Positions 6,035 to 6,450 of a DNA stretch of 6,450 nucleotides are shown piece after piece. A program made the translations under genes and the position numbers. The notes beneath the pieces are model-generated. The model saw nothing but the letters and a program-made list of their open reading frames with translations. It was not told the DNA's origin and made no database searches. Every line of letters begins with the position of its first letter. The stretch's first letter is position 1. The DNA comes from CAYRZF01 sp964428805 (GTDB lineage: Bacteria; Methylomirabilota; Methylomirabilia; Rokubacteriales; CSP1-6): positions 1-6,450 of the forward strand of contig CAYRZF010000102.1 in NCBI GenBank assembly GCA_964428805.1, in the 5' to 3' direction.

Positions 6035-6349
6035 ATGCTCTCCGGCGACGAGAAGAGCGCCAAGCTCCGCGCGCTGTACGATCTCTCCCAGGGGTCGGAA
6101 GAGTTCGACGGCGGCGTCTCCTTCCAGGAGGAGATGGAGGCGCTGATCGTGGGGAACTGGGCCATCCTGGCTTACGACGACCTGGGCGAGCCGGCGCTCT
6201 CCTTTCACGTGGACTCGCACCCGATCGCCGTGGCCAAGCTCACGCGCTTCCTGGTGGAGCACGACGTGCCCTTCGTACTCTACGAGGCTTTCCAGATCAA
6301 CGACAGGGACCAGATCGTCTTCGAATCCGATTTTCCTGCCCAGGAGTAG
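6035..6349 (+). CDS. Small acidic protein of unknown function (104 aa)
   Basis: Not recognised. The ATG at 6035 is 2 nt after the aminotransferase stop and 7 nt after the SD-like AAGGGGA (6021-6027); an in-frame GTG at 6029 overlaps that stop and is less well placed. The product is soluble and acidic, without signal peptide, membrane segment or cysteine. An N-terminal helical, charged region (about 1-36) precedes beta-like stretches: W-A-I-L-A-Y-D-D, L-S-F-H-V-D-S-H-P, then V-P-F-V-L-Y-E and D-Q-I-V-F-E-S-D-F near the C-terminus. Two histidines and several aspartates cluster in the middle (F-H-V-D-S-H), but no known metal site is evident. The position suggests it is the last gene of the operon, perhaps an accessory or regulatory partner of the aminotransferase. 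Confidence 0.82.
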   Translation: MLSGDEKSAKLRALYDLSQGSEEFDGGVSFQEEMEALIVGNWAILAYDDLGEPALSFHVDSHPIAVAKLTRFLVEHDVPFVLYEAFQINDRDQIVFESDFPAQE

Positions 6350-6359
6350 CCCGGCTCCC

Positions 6360-6388
6360 TGGACAAGCGCGGGGGCGTCTGGTATCGT
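6360..6388 (+). promoter_or_regulatory. Promoter of the tRNA-Phe gene with extended -10
   Basis: TGGACA (6360-6365, 5 of 6 to the -35 consensus), a 17-nt spacer, then TATCGT (6383-6388, 4 of 6 to the -10 consensus) with TGG immediately upstream of the hexamer, which is the TGn of an extended -10. The predicted start near 6395 leaves a short 5' leader of about six bases before the mature tRNA at 6401, to be removed by RNase P. Confidence 0.6.
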
Positions 6389-6400
6389 ACGACGTTTGGT

Positions 6401-6450
<50 letters not shown>

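Overview
The window is a GC-rich (about two thirds G+C), gene-dense bacterial segment with every supported gene on the + strand. A run of exactly 100 N at 3613-3712 shows it is a scaffold with an unresolved gap, as in a metagenome assembly. The gene types, GC content and tight packing would fit an uncultivated soil or subsurface lineage such as Rokubacteria or Methylomirabilota (NC10). That placement is inference only, because no marker in the window decides it.

Layout. A membrane-anchored TPR protein with a C-terminal beta-sandwich-like domain (48-788) is followed by a strong G/C hairpin (807-829) and a sigma70-type promoter (840-868). The promoter sits so close to the next ATG (878) that the transcript may be leaderless. 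From there six genes are packed head to tail: a HypE/AIR-synthase-like protein lacking the HypE C-terminal cysteine (878-1897); a cytoplasmic-looking gamma-glutamyltransferase-family enzyme (1898-3496); a small exported protein broken by the gap (3496-3612 and 3713-3808); a stand-alone D-glutamate cyclase-family (DUF4392) protein (3812-4702); a class III PLP aminotransferase resembling glutamate-1-semialdehyde aminomutase (4683-6032); and a 104-residue protein of unknown function (6035-6349). Junctions are 0 to 3 nt apart or overlapping (TGA/ATG abutting, TGATG overlap, 20-nt overlap), which points to one coupled operon. A second promoter (6360-6388) then drives a tRNA-Phe (GAA) that runs off the window end.

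How the genes may work together. Three of the operon enzymes belong to families acting on glutamate-like substrates: gamma-glutamyl or amide hydrolysis, D-glutamate/5-oxo-D-proline cyclisation, and glutamate-1-semialdehyde-type amino transfer. The HypE-like protein belongs to an ATP-using superfamily that activates carboxyl or carbamoyl groups. A plausible reading is a small catabolic or salvage route for gamma-glutamyl, pyroglutamyl or related amide compounds. The families are recognised from sequence, but the joint pathway is inference. There is no CRISPR array, insertion sequence or phage feature in the window.
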